A DNA stretch of 64,000 nt. Origin: Euglena gracilis. Lineage: Eukaryota > Euglenida > Euglenophyceae > Euglenales. Of this stretch, positions 46,415 to 58,638 are shown piece after piece (position 1 is the first letter of the stretch; every line of letters starts with the position of its first letter). Both the position numbers and the translations under genes were made by a program. The notes under the pieces were generated by a model that was given only the letters and a program-made list of their open reading frames with translations, was not told the origin of the DNA and made no database searches. The stretch lies in NCBI GenBank assembly GCA_039621445.1, contig CP154955.1, positions 16,906,691 through 16,970,690 on the forward strand, in the 5' to 3' direction.

Positions 46415-49400
46415 CCTGGAAGCCTGGTCAAGCTTCTGTGGTCACCCTTGCACCCTTGAAAGTAAAGAGCCCAACCCTGAGGACCTGGAAGGTGGCTATG
46501 TAAACCCCTGCCAGTGTGCATCTTTCCCCACTAGCCTCCTCAGGCGTCCTGCTCATCAATGTGCACAATGATCTCACCAGCAACATGCAGGCAACCCTAC
46601 CATCCAGCCCAAAATGTTGTATTTCTGGCTGGTCAACATGGCGAGCAATTCCAGCGTAGTAGGTTGACAGCCCCCCCCCCCCAGTGCCAATGGCGCACAT
46701 GGCCACGCAGCCCAGTGAGACATTCCAGCGCCACCTCCCCTGACCCTGAGACCCATAATGGCCTCATTATCCCTCAAAGCCATTGTGTTCCCCTCAGCAC
46801 TGAAGCCCACCAGATAATGCTGCGAGCCTCTCAGTCCCCCCCCCCCCGCACGCCATTGGCCCATGACTCAGTTTTGTTTGCCCTCCATCCTCCAGAGTAT
46901 GAACGTCATGCCTTCAGCACTCCAGCATTTGAATACTACTTTCAGTTTGGCAGTCTGACGTTGTGGGCATGTTCCCGACTGGGGCTGTGTCATGGAAGTA
47001 CCCAAATCCAATCTGGGTTTACTGATTTCACACCTTTGGGAGACCCAGTCAAAAAAGAGCGGTTTTTTTGCAAATTTTTAAAGTGATATTCCCAAAAAAT
47101 GCCCAAGCAAGCTGGAAAACTTGTCTAAAAGTTGCCAATTTCGAATTAGAATTGAGGGTAAAAAAAATTGTCGCTTCACGCTGGGAACGGAAAAGTAAGG
47201 AAGAAAATTTCTGGTGCAAAGAACGTATTTTTTGGGGGCCCGAAAAAAGCCAGTATTTGAAAATTTTTCAACTTTTCTGAAGTTTTTTTGGGAAGCCCCA
47301 ATTCTGAAAATAAAAAAATAGGGGGTTTGAGGGTTTTCCTCAAAAATGCGGACAAAAATGAACATATTTTGGCCTAAAGCACCGGAAGATTTTTTAAAGC
47401 CTGCATTTGCGGCAGCTCAGATGCATGAAAATCTCATAAGTGGAATAGCTCTATGACAGCCCAACGACACATTTTCCTATACCTGGTGCAAAATGGCAGG
47501 CAGGGTAGAGAAGAAGAAGAGTGGGCACAAGTAGTAGTTCCCTCAGGAATGGGTTGATTGGTGCACAATTTCAGCAGAATACTCAGGTAAAGTATGGGAA
47601 AGAACGTTGAAGAATGTGTCTTGGATAAGGGGTGAAAAGTACAGTATGATTGTACATGATATAAGTACACGAGAAAGATGGGTTTGTAAATTTCGGCAAA
47701 AAAGGAATCACTATGAATCCACACAAGGCTTGAAGACAACGACAAGGTTCCACGAAAGTGTCTAACAACATTTGCGGCATTCGGGATGCACTTAAAGCAC
47801 ATTGACTGCATAGCCGAAATGTTGTGTGCCAAAATGCAGGGATCCACGCAAAAAAAATTCCACGATGAATGATCAGAGTATACCGTATCAGCCATTTCAT
47901 AGACCCAAAAAAGGCCTCTATCAGAAAGATCATTTCGCGAACCCTTCCTTTGGGGACAAAATAAAAAATCAGCATCTCGGACAGGCCATCATTAATCAAA
48001 AGTGATCCACAACACAGCCAAAATTTTGACGCAGATGTTTTTTTGTAAGAGTTGCATACTAATTTTGGTCTTTTGTGGCATCATCCTGTGTGTAATGGGC
48101 TGGGACTGTTTACACATTTTTTTGATGCTTTTTTGCTGTGATTTTCACAATCACTGCAGCATGGGATGTGCCGTTGGTTCATCCCACCATATCCTCCCTT
48201 CTCAATGTGACAATCACACAAAGCAGCAATGGTTTGCTATAAAAAAGGAACAAATCTTTAGCGTGTGAATACCAATTTGCTTCAAAAGCTGCAGCTTTTG
48301 TTTGGCAAAACGGAAAGCAATTTTTATAGAATGAATCTTTTGCTCTGGGTGCTAATAATGGGAAGAATCAACTGTTTACCATACTGCTACGCACTCGGGG
48401 GAACGCCAGTCATCTGCAGGAACTCCTTTTAACAACATACTCTTGGTTCTTGAGCTTTGGAAACTGGTCAATCAAAAGAGCACCTTCTTTTTCTCAAGCA
48501 AGCCAGATTGTAAGAAAGAGTATGGGCGGAGACAATAGATGTGTGCAGCGATTGAACAGCTGTCACACAATAATGTCACCTTCCAGCAGGCATCTGCATC
48601 ATTTACTAATGGCCATTAATTCATAGACATTCATGACCTTTTTTCTCTTTCAGAAGTGGCTTAGTGGAAAACGTTGTAGGTGGTGCAAAATTTGAAGGTG
48701 TGATGCCCACTGTGTTTCTTCTCCCAAATGCACAACTTCTGATATACCCCAAAACCAGACCAAATGTAGCACAATGTGTGACTGCACAATGTCCAATGAA
48801 AATATGCATAATCAGGAAATGTATTTTTTGGGGGATTTAAGCATTGTTATTCTCCAATGTGCAATTATCATTAAATGAAGATGATGAGCCACAATTTCAA
48901 GCTACTCACTTATGAGATGGGGAAAAAAATGAAAAATGATGTTTTTTTGGCGTACGGAAGACTCAATAGAAAGTGTCCACTAAAAGTCTGGGTTGTCCAT
49001 GTAAACATTGGGTTGTCCCATGGATTCCACCCAATGTCCGAAGACTATGATGTAAAAGTAACAAGATGTGACCATTTGGCCTAAGTAGTTTGTTGCATGT
49101 TTCAGTTTGTGAAAATGCCTGGCTCATGGTCCTTGTCTTGTCCGCAGAAGTAGGATGGCAGCACCTTCAGCCATGGAAATATTAAGGCATGGGGCACAAG
49201 CATCCTTTATCCTCGCAAGCTTCATGCACAAACCAATGTTGCCCAAATCATGTCACCAAAACAAGTGATTGGGCAAGATCAGCCTTCCACACAGAAAGCA
49301 TGCCACTGCTTTGTTTTTTTTTTGTTTGTTCGTTTGGAAAACAAGAATCATATTCATTCATTATGGCCCCCTAAATGAGACACACCTGGTATCACTGGAA

Positions 49401-52040
49401 AGCCACAAAGTCTCATTTTGACTCCAGAAAACTCAACAGTTCACACCTACTTCAGAGTTTCGGAAATGTCAGTGTTTTGCATTGGACCAGCTTGCGCCCC
49501 CAGTCGCCATGTATGGCTGTCAATGTCCATTTGGGGGGTCATTTGGAGAGGTGAATGGTGCTGAAAATTTTGTTGTTATGCTGTATCATGAAAATTTCTC
49601 GCGGTTTTACAGTTCCGGATTATATTTTTCAATTTGTAGCAACTCCCCACATCTGGGCGTCATGCAATCTAAAGGCATAACTATCATCACATCAAAGAGT
49701 TCAGTCTTTCACCACGGTGATATAAATGACAGACATAACAGATTCAAAAAATAGTGAACAAAATGGCACAGAAGGTCTGGAGCTGCAGTTGTGGGGTGCA
49801 GCACACATCCATGTCCTGTTCAATGGCAATAATGGTAGAGGTGGCAGCAAGATCAATGCTGTCAGGTGCTGATAGTTTTGGCAGTGTTGCGGTGCCACCC
49901 GCTGGGGATGAAAGGGCGAGCCTTCCCACAGAGCAGAAGGAGCTCCCGCATGGATGCATTTATGCATTCAGTTGTGTTCACAATGCTTTTATGCCTTTTT
50001 ATGCCTTTCACCAGCTGGGGTGGGCATGGTTTCTGCAGATGATGCATAAAATGTGCACATGATTACGCTGAAGACATGGTGATTATTGTTTCCCTGATTA
50101 ACACTTTTTTGAAGGAGAACTTTCAAGGAACTGCAAGCAGTAAATCAGTGTTGTTTTTTTGGACTCCATTTTTTTATTATCTAATTTTACGATGTGTCGC
50201 ATTTTTGCACGGCCTTTTACCAGCCCCTGGAGTTTGAAGACCTAGAATTCCAAATTTTAACCAGTTTTTTTTGTCATTTAATTCTGTATTCTGGGCAGTA
50301 AGAGTGAGATGAAAGAGCTATGGACATGTGAGTGGCACAAAAACCTGCACATTTTGTAGCAAGTGGAAATTGTTTTAGATTTGCAGGCATTGATAATAAC
50401 AACGCTAAGCTTTTAGGATCTGTGTCTGTTTTTTATTTTTTCTAAAAGTCTGGTTGTGATCCAGATGCGCAGAGTCGAAGACAACAAACTGATTAAATAT
50501 CTGAATCACTGGTGGATGATGAAGTTGCTGCAGAGTCGGTGTCAATATCTGCAAATAATTGCTTCAATTACATGTTTCCTCTGCTTTCAACATGAGAATG
50601 TGTTGAACAAGATTTATCATCGAAAGAAGTCATCAAATTTAATCTTAAACCAATGAGGCATTGACCTTGAAGGGGTGGAAAGCAGAAAAATGACTTGGTG
50701 TTAAAAAGCGTCAGACAATTATTTCTCGTGGGGCTTAAGATTCTTCTCTGTGAAAATCTCCTGGAAAAAATTCTCAAGTCTCTTACCAGGGTGATGCCCC
50801 GAAGCACCTACACTTATGAAAACTTGTATTTCTCTCACCCCAGATGCCTACCAAAGTTATCCCCCACATTAAAATGTGCAAAGTGATAGCAGGATGTTGA
50901 AGGTTCCAGCAGGGCTCTTGTGTATCCTGTGACTCTCACCATGAGCAAACAGAATCCTGATGAATGCTCCATTTGGGCTGAAGGAAATCCCATGTCAATG
51001 TCTGATTTCAAAAAAATTGCTGTCTAAAATATTGTCATGAACACACATTTTGAACTACATTTTGCAAAGCCTGTCTACGTTGTATTTTGTTTGCGATCCT
51101 TTGGAAATAGGCCAAGGTTGGCATGAAAAATCAATTTAGAATTAACTCCATGACTGTGGATGGGAAAGCTTGGCTTCTGCGAATCCTTTAATCCACATTC
51201 ACAGTATTATGACCCATCGAAGGATGCAAGGCCCGCCCAGTTTCTTAGGTGAGTCTGAAAAAGCATTGTGAGAGCCCAAGAATGTTATTTTCAGATTCCC
51301 TAGACCACCCCGATTACAAATATTCCCCATTTGCAGATTTGCAGAATTTGGTAAACTGAAAACGTGGTCTGACTGGATTCAGGAATTTTAGTGTTTTTGA
51401 ATCTTTTCCCAGGACCTTGTTTTAGGTTGTTTTTTTCAAGCTTGTTAAAAAAATTTAGGGGAAGCAGGAGAGGAGATGTGATAACCTTTTTCTAGGGTCG
51501 GGAAATCGTCCCCGGGTGAAAATGTTTTTCAAACCAGATTGACATTAGGTTTTACGGGGATTAACCCATCCCAGATCATAAAAATTCGATGATTTCACAG
51601 CAAAACAAATGCGAATTAAGAGAGTATGGGGTTTGTGGCATGAGCAGTCCCTACTGCTGTCAGTTATGGTGACAAGGTGTGAGCCCGAAAAGCCAAAAAA
51701 TAAAAGGCTTTTAAAAAACAAAATATTTTTCCACAAATGACCCTAAAAAAAAGATGACGCCTGGAGAACGTCCCCCAAAGAGGAATTTGGGTTAATTTGG
51801 ACCAGTCTACCAATCCATTCCAGCATGATTTCCCCCGAAGTAGACCAGCTCTGCCAAGTGGAATTGCAGAAAGGCTACACCGGAATTTCAATTCCTGGCA
51901 ACCCCCCCCCCCGTCGTCAAAACATTCCTTGCGGGCACATACTGCGTGTATGCAGGAGAGTTTATTATACAATGCTTGGGTCTTATGCAGCAGCCTCTGG
52001 AAGCATGGTGCATTTTTCTGGGGGAAATTGTTAGAGGCGA
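46415..52040. other. AT-rich block with no supported gene
   Basis: I looked on both strands for exons with GT/AG boundaries and host-like codons and found none I can defend. Frames at 46428-46864 (-) are open in several registers at once. The rest (47-52 kb) is mixed AT-rich DNA with short A/T runs and no tandem repeats of note. Confidence 0.4.
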
Positions 52041-52047
52041 AGCGTGG

Positions 52048-52121
52048 GTGTCCCAAATGGTGGAGGGTGTGCCCCACCATTGGGACACCTGCACAATGCC
52101 CCCCCCCCCAGCATTGTGCAG
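52048..52121. repeat. Two consecutive perfect hairpins
   Basis: gtgtcccaaatggtgg … ccaccattgggacac (52048-52088) is followed at once by ctgcacaatgc-(C)n-gcattgtgcag (52089-52121, 11-bp perfect stem). Confidence 0.85.
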
Positions 52122-55100
52122 ACATGCTTCTGAGAAATATGACAGGAAGAATTTTGCGGTGGGAAATTTTCGAACAATTCCCAAGATGAAATAAATTTTC
52201 TGCATTTCCAGGAAAGCTTTTGTTTGTAGCCGAAGATGGCAACAGAATGTGTCATATTTCAGCATGAAGCATTGACTGAGTATTGTTTTTCATTGGCCCT
52301 AGAAAATGCCATTTTCATAAAAACTGTGGGAAAAACTCTGAATGCATTTTTAAAAAAAGAATGACATTCTGGGCTTATGGGGCAAAGTTCTTGCCAGGTT
52401 GGTTTCTTGAGACAATCCTTTTCCACCAATGAGGCACACAGCATGCATTGTCTTTGCATGGTATCATGATGACAACCGTGATTTGCTTGCAGTACACAGG
52501 ACTCTTTTGGTTTCCCACCCTTAGTAGCCAAGACATTTAAGAGGAGAAATACTCGTCAGATTGTGTGAATAGTATGATATTTAAATCGTCCAACCTACCT
52601 TTTTCCCTGTCTAACCTGAGGCGTGACAACTGGGGGGAGGGGGTCCGGAGGCCGGACTGGCCGGAACAGGCCAAAATGGGGTTCGGAAAATTGCAAATTT
52701 TCCAACAATTTCTGCAGAAAACTGGGCAACATCTGTGAATTTTGCTGCAAATTAGCTGTTTTCTGGAAGGGCTTCTACTCTCTGCCGAGGCCGGCCGCAA
52801 TGGCCGGAAAGTCCGGACCCCCTGAATGATTATCAGACAGCAGATGCTGTGTTGTAGAGACAGGCACAAGGACGAGCAGCGAATGCCTGTTTCATGCAGC
52901 GTTAATATTAAGAACACGTAGCACGGCATGTCCACTCATCAATGCCAAGGATGACAAATTTGCATGGGAGTTTCCCGCTTCCAGTCGCTGCCTCTTGACT
53001 GCCATTGTCGGCACCCCTGAACGTGTTGCTGTGCAGGTGGGGCCAATTTTGGGAAGCCTGAAAAGAGCACAAGGGCTGTGAGCCATGCCTAAAAGTGCAT
53101 AGGCACTCTCTGTGAACCTGTTGCATCTACAGACTAAGATCTAGTGAATGATTTCGGTGATGCTGCATACATGGCTTAGAGCTGATGAATGTCCCAGCTG
53201 GCAGCACCGCATCATAGGATTCATCATAGGAATGTCCAGTGGGTTACGAATGCTGCTCTTCCAAATGGACCATCTTGCCAGCAAAGGGATTTCTGATGCA
53301 TGCAAACGAACCATGACATTCTGCAAGGTGATGATGTATAATCTTACGGGGAATATAGGCATAAGAATGCATGTGTGAATTTCGGTCACACACAAACACA
53401 CAATAATTGTGCAGTTCGTCTGCTGATAAGGAGGCAAGAGGTTTGTGAGAATTCATTACACGTGTGCACCTTGAAGCAATGGCAGACAAGCAGATATGGC
53501 TGGTAGCAGGCGAATTGTCAATGCCAGTTGTGACATGCCAGTACTGATCTTTTATTATAATTGCGACAGAAAACTGGAAGGTGGATTGCTTCTAGTAGCA
53601 GCGGTAAATTTGCAGTTCAAAGCCTTGACAGGAGAACGCAATGAGCCATCTGGAAACAAAAAGAGTTTTTATTCTCCATTTTCCCTGAGTTCTTGTTTTC
53701 ATATTCTATGATTTGCACACAATTCAGCAACATTCATGCGTAAACCCACACCTTTTGCTCCTTTGGATTATGCGGATTTCTGGGCCTATCGAGGACGAAT
53801 CTACCAGTACTGAATCATGCTTAGCCTAGCTTTAGGTTTAGTCAAGTTCGACCATAAAAAGGTCTGTTTCTTTCTACTCTCTCGTCTGCATATGCTGTCA
53901 GCCAAAGCGCTCGCTTTTGGCTTTTTTAAAAAAAATATCGGCAGCTTTGAGTATATAGGCACCAGAAAATCACTGGTGCCGGAGCATACCAAGTCTCATT
54001 CGGTGCGGCCGATTCCTAACTGCGCACCCGATTTGAATCGAGCGCGCACAATCTGAGAAATGTGTGCAGAATTGTCCATAAATCGCGAATTCCGTAGAAT
54101 TAGGCACACAGAATTGGAAAACTTCGCAACTTTCATGCTTTGTGCGCCTAATTTGAGCACGGAGACAATTTTTTTTGTCCTTTTCGCCTAGTTCTGGCCT
54201 GGTTTTGGTTTTGGTGTTTTTTTTAAAAAAATGACTTTCCAGCCTCCTTCAAAATCACCCTGGTTTTTGGCCGTTTTGATTGGGAAAGCCGGGTGAATGC
54301 AATTTAACTGCTAACTAACCTTCATTTGAACTGTGCTCCATTTTTCACCTCCTGAAAGTGCTTGTCAACCAAAGCAGCAGATTTGATATTTTGAACCTCT
54401 GGCACCGCTGATTGATATGGTCTGCAAAGATGCACACCATTGAAACTACTCCACAGTTTCATTATGTATGTGGCAAATTCTCAGGCACATGCCAACAAAG
54501 CAGTCGAAATCACAGCACACGGTATGAAGCAAATGACACAGTTTTTTAAAATTAAGATTTCCTATCAAGCCAGGCATATGAGCAACCAGCTCAGGATGGA
54601 AGTGGTTGGATGCACAATCCAAACTCACAAGAGCACCCAGACCTGCACCGCAACTGGCTGCACAGGAGGTTGTCCAGGGGTCGCCGAGGCAGGGCGCGGG
54701 ATAGTGAGCTCCCCCCCTCAAGTTTTCATTGCCATAAATCATGATTCTCTTTATACACTTAGAAGGGAGGACTACAAGATGAGTAGTTGCTGCTGAAAAG
54801 GGCAGTGCAAATCAAGGTTGTCCTCTGCATCAGCAGCAGAGCCTCAGCTGCGCGGCGGTAGCATCATCCATTGTTTCCCCAGGCCATGCCTGCTAAGCCT
54901 CCTGGGCACCCCCCAGCGGCCAAGCTGAGTGAGAAAGTCTGGGCAACCAAGGCAACCAACAGCAATTGACGATCTCAGTGAAATACAAAACACAATGTCA
55001 CACCTGCTGCCCTCTTCCAGCATCCGGTTTACCACGATGAAGCCGGCCACCATGACGCAAGAACCAGCCCCTTGAAGGGAACGAAATGGTGATGATTGAC

Positions 55101-55273
55101 AATCATCAGTAAAAAATGTGCATGCCCCTGAGGCATATATCAGCCCACTGCCAGGCACTTTGGGGCATGTTAGCGCTATTTTGTAGACCTGCCAATCTTT
55201 TGGATATCCTCTCGCTGGTGTGCCTGTGAAACACTCTGTGTTTCTGTTCCTATATTTGTTGTTTGCTGATCTA
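52122..55273. other. AT-rich block with no supported gene
   Basis: A small perfect stem ggcaccag-aaaatca-ctggtgcc occurs at about 53959. Otherwise nothing is recognised; frames are short and overlap on both strands. Confidence 0.4.
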
Positions 55274-55484
55274 GGCGGTCACGGTTGTTAAACGTGTGAG
55301 TAAGCAGACGTGCCGTGTTCGGAGCATCTGCACTCCCAGGCCCCAGAACTCTGCCCATGTCTCTTCCATCGCCCCCTGCACAGCTCTCACGTTCGTTTCT
55401 TCTTCTTGCAACTTTGCACGAGTTTCCTCCGTCGCACTTTGAACACCTCGGACTTCACGATGAAGCTGGTCAAAGTCAGGTTGC
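55274..55484 (-). CDS. C-terminal coiled-coil exon
   Basis: Minus strand after ttctgcag: QPDFDQLHREVRGVQSATEE, TRAKLQEEETNVRAVQGAME, ETWAEFWGLG … to a TAG at 55274-55276. Heptad-like spacing, with an internal repeat (VRxVQxAxEETxA twice, about 22 residues apart). No upstream exon was identified. Moderate confidence because the region is open in other frames too. Confidence 0.4.
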
Positions 55485-55678
55485 CTGCAGAAGGAATCTG
55501 ACGAACGTTGCATTTCCCCTGTTTTTTTTTTCACCATCATTTCGAAAAGTACGTAGGCTCATGCACACACGCGCATACCTACACATGTATATGTGTCTAC
55601 GTATATATACTCACGTAGACTTGTATGTTTTTTTCACATACATATTCATGGACGCATGTGCGGTCTGCCCTGTGGCAG

Positions 55679-57945
55679 GGGGACAAAGCTTTCGAGGGCG
55701 TGCTCGCCCATGAGACACTGACGATCGGCCTGTACGACGCCGACCCCTGCAGCGAGGAGGAGTTCGTTGGCGCCGCATCCGTGCCGCTGATGGCGGTGCT
55801 CAGCGGGGAGCGCCGGTGTGCCTGGCCCCCCAGGGGGGGGGTGAAGCCAGCGGGCTCCCAGAGAGGTGGGCCTGGCTGCCGAATGGATCGTTGGCTCTCC
55901 TGAAGCGGCGGCTCCACGTCTTCCTCTGTTGCCGCGCCACCCATGCCCCCCCCCCCCAGACGCCGGACTCCGCCGTGTGGGCCGCCCGCAGGTGGTTCCA
56001 GCTGGAGCACCCGGCCAAGGACCGGCCCAACGTGGCTTCCGTGTACCTCGAGTGCATCTGGGCCGGGCAGCCGGAGGTGGTGCGCCGGGCGGCGGCCTGC
56101 CAGGAGTTCTTTTCGATGGCGGACACCCGGGAGCCCAAGGTATTTCCTGTCGGCGTTGTCAGTTTTCCACTAACTTCGCACTTGCACACACATTTCTGTG
56201 TGGTGTTGATGCTTTTCTGTATGTTTGTATGCGCTGGAAAAGAGAGGAAATCCTCCTCTTTGCCCTGTGCGTTGCTATCCTCGGTGTTTGCTCTGTCCAT
56301 CGTCATGCGTCACGGTGGTCATCATGCCATTTACTCACCTGGCTCATTGATTGGCGAAAGATTCAGTTGCATTGGAGTACAGAGCTGGTTTTGCATCAGA
56401 CGCAAGCTCAAGCTAGCATGCTGGAGGAGCTGTTCCAGACGAGGCCAGACGGAGGCATATAACTCCTGGCGACAAGATGACTGGAACAGGCTTGCGGCCA
56501 CCAGTCACAAACCTGCCTGCAACTGGTGAAACTGCAACTGGCGCAACAAAACCACCAGGACATGGAATTGGGCACAAATATGCGAGGGATGCAGAAACAA
56601 GGTTAAAAGATGCGTTGGCCCCAAATTCCACCTAACGTCTTGACAATGGTTGAAAATGACTGACAACTGGCCGAATTGGACCTCACTGGTCCAAAAACTG
56701 CTTACAATTTGCCAAAAAATGGCCAACATGTTTTTGAGCTTGATTACAGTCACCTGCAGCAAAATTTCAAATTTTGTAGAATTCTGCAGGCACTCCAAGA
56801 AATCATAAAAGGAAAGGTTAAACCAGACGCTTGTTGGGTGCATGGATAATCACAAATTAGAATTATGGGTCGTTCGCGGCATGCACTTGAGCCCTGTGGC
56901 CCCCACCCTCCCTCACAGATACACGCCTTCTTCTTCCGCCTCATGGACGACGAGTGCGGCTGGCTGGAGGCCGGACAGGTGCGGGAGATGCTGCCCGAGC
57001 CCCTCCAGCGACGGATGTGCGGAGGTGCTTGATGCGGACCTGCTGGGACCGCCTCTGCCGGGAGGAGGACTGCGATGTGTCCGCGGAGACGGTCGCGACG
57101 AAGTTCGACCTCCTCGCCAGCCGGCAGGCGTGTGGTGAGGATGTGGTAGGTTGGCAGCCACGCATTTTAATTCAACCACCTATTACCAGGGTTTTAAGTG
57201 AGCGTTGGTTTTGTACAGCGGAGGGGAAGGGGCAGGCAATTGCTTAAGCACTGACCAACCCCCCCCCCCCCGGGGGTGGGTGACTGGTTTTTTCAAAGTG
57301 ACTGACTGGTTTTTGGCCCGGACCCCCCCCCCCCCGGGGGGGGGTCGGCCAGGAGTGGGCAAAAGTGGCTTGAGTGACCCGATTCGGCGCCGGAAAATTT
57401 TTTTGGGCCTAAAATGGCCTAAAGTGACTGGAAAGTGGCCGTTTTTCTGAGTGGCCGACCCCCCCCCTGGGGGGGTAGTGACTGGCTGGTTTTTTGAAAA
57501 TGAGTGACTGACTGGTTTTTAAAAAAGTGGAGTGACCCCCCCCCCCCGGGGGTCGGTAAGCAATTGTATGGGAAGGGGGGTCCGACCTCCCAGCCCCTCT
57601 GGAGAAGTCCGGACCCCCCTGGAACCCCAAAATTTTTTTCCGGTTCTTTGCGCCAAAAAATGTATGTTTTTAACATCTGTTCTTGTCAATTTGGTGAAAA
57701 CAGACCACCTGAAAACGCCAATTTGGGCATTTTCTGAAACCCCTCAAAATTTTCCGGCGCTTTGTGCTGGGGTTTTCCCCCAGGGGGTGATACCTTTGAT
57801 ATCCTGGCTATGACTCTTTGCGCCTCGTTTCCAATTCGTCCCACCTCGCTTGCTGTGTGCCTACGCTGGAGTCACTGTGCCGTCTTGCCCCCAGGTGTCT
57901 TTTCCAGAGTTTGCGCAGATCGTGCGGGCGCTGCCCCTGACTTGA
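55679..57945 (+). CDS. C2-domain plus EF-hand-like protein (C-terminal part)
   Basis: Role: the combination suggests a calcium- and lipid-responsive protein. Exons: 55679-55815 (HETLTIGLYDADPCSEEEFV, GAASVPLMAVLSGER) gives the central C2 strands; 55992-56139 (WFQLEHPAKDRPNVASVYLE, CIWAG …) gives the last C2 strands. They join in phase exactly at R|W, where C2 domains carry WxxL. Exon 56919-57145 holds an EF-like helix-loop-helix (AFFFRLMDDECGWLEAGQVR) and, in a second frame, DVRRCLMRTCWDRLCREEDC … FDLLASRQ. Exon 57895-57945 (VSFPEFAQIVRALPLT, TGA) completes a degenerate EF-hand and joins 57145 in phase 0. A 1-nt frame change near 57000 separates the two halves of the third exon. N-terminal exons were not found upstream in the AT-rich block. 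EF loops lack several ligands. Confidence 0.65.
57250..57810. repeat. Cluster of C/G-run elements with gtgactgactggttttt units
   Basis: gtgactgactggttttt recurs at 57298, 57479 and 57505, interleaved with long C/G runs, ccggcgctttgtgctgg and cggttctttgcgcc hairpin relics. It fills most of the intron between the last two exons of the C2/EF gene. Confidence 0.6.
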
Positions 57946-58549
57946 GGCCTGCATTGACCTGACCCATGGCTCGCCCACACCCACAGCCCCTTTGGATCAC
58001 TGAATGTCGGGCATCACTGCATGTGCCCTTCCATCGCTGTGGCCCACGGACTTCTTCGTCCTTCTCCTCCACTCCCCTTCATAAGCTTCGCCCTGTGAGT
58101 CCGCTTCGGCCTTCTGCAAGCACACTCCGTTGAGCCCACTCGATGAAGGCTGCCTCTATATCCCCTCTCCCCAGTTCTGCCCTTGCCCGTGACTTAGTTT
58201 AATTGCCATTGGTTGACACATCTCGGTTGCCTGGCGACCTCTGACGAAACGATGATGTCAGGGCACATGTGTAATTATACTGCACAGCGATCCCAAAACA
58301 AAAAAAGTAACGGCATTCCAAAAGAGAATTTATTTGTGTGCATATGCTGTGGAACCATTCGCACTCGCATGCACAGAAGGCACGCACGCGCAAACACGTG
58401 CACATGCCCCCCCCCCCTCGCTCGCTCACTCATTTACACACGCACACTGCACATCAAACCTTTCCATCGGTGTGGGGTGATCTGAGTGCGTTTCGCATCC
58501 TTCTTCCAACCCCCTCTCCTCTCGTTTCTGTTTTTCTGAACGGGCACCG
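57946..58549. other. Intergenic gap
   Basis: Between the TGA of the C2/EF gene and the first candidate ATG (58550) of the next gene. Pyrimidine-rich, without recognised promoter motifs. Confidence 0.4.
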
Positions 58550-58638
58550 ATGGATCCGACCCTGTCCTGGGCCCAGCGCATCGCCCCGACCCCCGCCCGC
58601 CCTCAGCCTCACCGGGGGTGACCGCCGTCCCCACGCAC

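Noticed and set aside
46428-46864. Minus-strand frames that looked briefly like a degenerate enzyme
   Set aside because: Three registers are open at once, and the best-looking peptides switch frame without any splice signal; too weak to annotate.
51664-52242. 192-residue minus-strand frame and 131-residue plus-strand frame
   Set aside because: They overlap on opposite strands over two hairpins and show no splice sites, motifs or codon bias.
53940-54060. tRNA- or 5S-like gene around the ggcaccag…ctggtgcc stem
   Set aside because: No cloverleaf, no T-loop consensus and no Pol III terminator in the right place.
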